A stretch of DNA of 7,103 bases, from positions 1-7,103 of the forward strand of contig JASLID010000162.1 of NCBI GenBank assembly GCA_030153045.1. Direction: 5' to 3'. This document shows, piece after piece, positions 5,514 through 7,103 of the stretch. Under the pieces are notes generated by a model, which was not told the DNA's origin, made no database searches, and was given only the letters and a program-made list of their open reading frames with translations. Position 1 is the first letter of the stretch; each line of letters starts with the position of its first letter. The translations under genes and the position numbers were made by a program. The stretch is from Flavobacterium sp. GTDB lineage: Bacteria > Bacteroidota > Bacteroidia > Flavobacteriales > Flavobacteriaceae.

Positions 5514-6077
5514 TTACGGGGGTGGGCTGACTGTGATGGGGGTGATGTAGAGCTCGTTGTCGAGCCCCGCACCGAGCGATTCGATGGAGTTGACCTGGTA
5601 GCGTCGCACGACCCAGCGCCGCCAGCGGCTGGGCACGTCCACCCTCTTGGTCCACACCTGCTTCAGCAAGGCGGGCACCTGGCGCTGGTCGCCGGTCTCC
5701 ACCAGCTTGATGTTGGATGCGCCGAGTTCGGCGCGGTTGAGGTCGATGGCCAGGCCGTCGCGCCACTCGCCGGCAGCGCGCTGGCAGCCAGGGCCGTAGA
5801 ACGACACGAGCACTGCCAGCTCCTCGCTGCACTGCAGCTCGACGTTCTCGTCGTCGACCTGCCGCAGGAAGACGAAGCGGTCGGCGGGGAACACGGTGAC
5901 CCGGAAGGCGCACCAGTCCACGTCGAAGTCCGGCATGTTCGGAGGCTCCGGCTGCCACGACGGGCGCACCAGGTTCTCGTCGAGGCCTGTCACGCCTACC
6001 AGGGTGGCTGCAAACAGGTCCTCCAGGTCGTTCCCCTCCTCGGGTGAAGGCAGGGCCGCGGGTCGGACGAATGGCAC
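5514..6077 (-). CDS. Phage neck/tail terminator-like protein (LIC_12616/gp12-like)
   Basis: 187-residue protein, likely the terminator ring that caps the growing tube and sheath and docks the tail to the neck. The start is GTG at 6077, with AGGAGG 9 nt upstream, 16 nt after the previous stop. The next in-frame Met is 48 residues in and would remove well-structured sequence. Family-like features are an early LFAATLVGVTGLDENLVRPSWQ segment, the strand pairs CAFRVTVF and AVLVSFYGPGC, then a helix-rich middle (WRDGLAIDLNRAEL) and a C-terminal segment with KRVDVPSRWRRWVVRRYQVN leading to the strand ELYITPITV. These match what I recall of LIC_12616-type neck terminators, which normally sit directly before a DUF3383 sheath gene, as here. 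The assignment is by pattern and position, not by search. Confidence 0.75.
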   Translation of the reverse strand: MPFVRPAALPSPEEGNDLEDLFAATLVGVTGLDENLVRPSWQPEPPNMPDFDVDWCAFRVTVFPADRFVFLRQVDDENVELQCSEELAVLVSFYGPGCQRAAGEWRDGLAIDLNRAELGASNIKLVETGDQRQVPALLKQVWTKRVDVPSRWRRWVVRRYQVNSIESLGAGLDNELYITPITVSPPP

Positions 6078-6093
6078 GTTCTGGGCCCTCCTG

Positions 6094-6495
6094 TTACTGC
6101 GGCACGTCGATGGCCGTCATAGACTCTGCGACGACTTCGGAGAGGCCGCCGCCGAAGCGCTGGTAGGACATGACCTCGGTGACGACGTAGGTGGTGCCGT
6201 TCCAGTCGATCAAGTCTGGCTGGAAGCCCTGGGGCAGGGGCGGGCCGTCCTTCGACACGCCCCGGAATGCGAAGCGCGACGCGACGAAAATGCGCCGGGG
6301 AATGACCTGGCCTTCCTCCCGGCGCATCATCATCCCGGCATCCTGCTGGGTGACGACACCGACAACACCGATGAAGGTCTCCACGACGGTCGGCGTGGTG
6401 CGCCCCTTGACGAGCACGTCCTCGCGGCGCCTGACGTCGAAAGTGTCAGCAAGCATCGGGTCTCCGACGACCCACGATACATCCAGCTGGGGCAT
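6094..6495 (-). CDS. Small phage neck/head-tail joining protein, family uncertain
   Basis: 133-residue protein starting at ATG 6495. An AAGAGG Shine-Dalgarno-like site sits just upstream and overlaps the TAA stop of the preceding gene. The sequence is rich in predicted beta strands (residues around TFIGVVGVVT, IFVASRFAF and TTYVVTEVMSY) with no signal peptide or membrane segment. That suits a small beta-barrel connector or stopper protein. Its position between a gp10-like gene and a neck-terminator gene supports a role in the neck that closes the head and receives the tail. I do not recognise a named family with certainty, so the function comes from position and general composition only. A minor capsid-associated or tail-completion protein is an alternative. 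Confidence 0.6.
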   Translation of the reverse strand: MPQLDVSWVVGDPMLADTFDVRRREDVLVKGRTTPTVVETFIGVVGVVTQQDAGMMMRREEGQVIPRRIFVASRFAFRGVSKDGPPLPQGFQPDLIDWNGTTYVVTEVMSYQRFGGGLSEVVAESMTAIDVPQ

Positions 6496-6499
6496 GGCC

Positions 6500-7103
6500 T
6501 TACCTCTTCCTCTTGGTCCGCGAGCGGATCGCGTAGGTGATCGAATTGCGCATCTGCGCGGAGTCGACGAGGGGCTTCGCGTACTCCATGCTCGGGGCCT
6601 GGCCGTCCCACCGCCTGTCCAGCTCCTGCGCGGCGCCCTTGCGCGCGCCGCCGCCGTTCTTGCGCTTGTTGCGCAGTCGGCCCCGGAGGGTGGCCTCGGC
6701 GAGGGGCGGGGGCACCCCGTCGTTTATGAACGACTGGATGGCCACTGCGGCGATGATGCCGACCTGCGTGAAGCCCTGCTCTATCTTCTCGGCGCCGCCG
6801 CCGCGGAGCACCGCGCGCATGGTCTGCGACAGCTTCTCCTCTAGCTTGTCCTGCACCGACGCGATGCCGGGGAGCATGAACTCGCGCTGGGGGATGTTCT
6901 GCTCAGGCATCCCCTGGTCATGGATGTACGCCAGCTGCGCATTGTTGGGTTCGCTTGAACGGCCCTCTTCCTCTTCGCGGTCGGCGTTCTCGTCGGGCAC
7001 CCCGACGAGCACCTCCAGCGACGCCAGCAGCCGCAGGTCGTCCTGCAGCCCCGCGAGGCTCGCCCCGGTGATGCGAACCCCCGTGTTGTTCCGGTAGGTG
7101 GCC
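6500..7103 (-). CDS. gp10-like head-tail connector/neck protein, 5' end cut by window
   Basis: Probable structural protein of the phage neck, similar in pattern to the HK97 gp10-like family that links head to tail. The reading frame is open to the right edge of the window. The 30 codons upstream of an internal GTG at 7012 translate sensibly (they include VRITGASLAGLQDDLRLLAS), so the real start is probably outside the window and GTG 7012 is unlikely to be it. Visible family-like traits are a short valine/glycine strand (VLVGVPDENA), an acidic stretch (DREEEEG), the segment AQLAYIHDQGMPEQNIPQRE followed by FMLPGI, a helical middle part, and a C-terminal PLVDSAQMRNSITYAIR segment ending in a very basic RSRTKRKR tail. 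It is the first gene of the visible block, 4 nt before the next start. The family assignment rests on remembered pattern; the exact role is inferred. Confidence 0.75.
   Translation of the reverse strand, partial: ATYRNNTGVRITGASLAGLQDDLRLLASLEVLVGVPDENADREEEEGRSSEPNNAQLAYIHDQGMPEQNIPQREFMLPGIASVQDKLEEKLSQTMRAVLRGGGAEKIEQGFTQVGIIAAVAIQSFINDGVPPPLAEATLRGRLRNKRKNGGGARKGAAQELDRRWDGQAPSMEYAKPLVDSAQMRNSITYAIRSRTKRKR

Noticed and set aside
3989..5530. A 513-codon open frame on the plus strand opposite the sheath gene
   Set aside because: It is almost exactly antisense to the sheath, very rich in Arg, Gly, Val and Asp in no domain pattern, and has no family resemblance. Long antisense open frames are expected opposite GC-rich genes with G/C third positions.
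5504..5572. Upstream ATG at 5572 as the sheath start
   Set aside because: It would overlap the terminator gene by 59 nt and add a Ser/Pro-rich leader with no family similarity. ATG 5503 has AAAGGA at good spacing and begins with the typical sheath N-terminus.
7010..7012. GTG 7012 as the true start of the gp10-like gene
   Set aside because: The frame stays open to the window edge and the preceding 30 codons look like real protein, so the start is probably beyond the window.

Overview
This window is the tail-building part of a contractile-tailed (myovirus-type) phage or prophage. Every gene lies on the minus strand, so transcription runs from high to low coordinates. The DNA is GC-rich, with GC-ending codons, three or more GTG starts and proteobacterial-style Shine-Dalgarno sites. 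That suggests a high-GC proteobacterial host, but nothing here identifies the genus, and no integration site or bacterial gene is visible.

In transcription order, the right part (about 7103-5514) holds three neck or head-tail connector genes: a gp10-like protein cut by the window edge, a small unplaced connector-type protein, and a neck/tail terminator-like protein. The middle (5503-3556) holds the contractile tail shaft: a DUF3383-type sheath followed by a DUF3277-type tube. Next comes a tail assembly chaperone pair (3526-2868). Its two frames are joined by a canonical -1 slippery heptamer (A AAT TTC at 3140-3134) lying in the short overlap where both frames are open. A tape measure protein follows (2865-1105), carrying a C-terminal lytic transglycosylase domain, and then the start of the baseplate: a Dit-like protein, a small plug-like protein, and the first 35 codons of the next baseplate gene.

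The genes are packed with gaps of about 1-30 nt or 4-nt overlaps. There is no internal promoter or terminator that I can support and no stretch over 300 bases without a gene, so the block looks like one co-transcribed late operon. The order of neck terminator, sheath, tube, chaperones, tape measure, Dit-like and plug resembles the compact myophage tails with DUF3383 sheaths, of which cyanophage Pam3 is a structurally studied example. Having gp10-like and connector genes next to the sheath favours a complete phage over a headless tailocin, but this is inference.

The most notable points are the programmed-frameshift signature with a possible downstream pseudoknot, a nearly identical 56-nt direct repeat plus a 10-nt tandem repeat in the tape-measure linker, and a transglycosylase domain in which a usually conserved Gln is replaced by Gly. 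I see a tail module of recognisable type and no clearly new kind of system.
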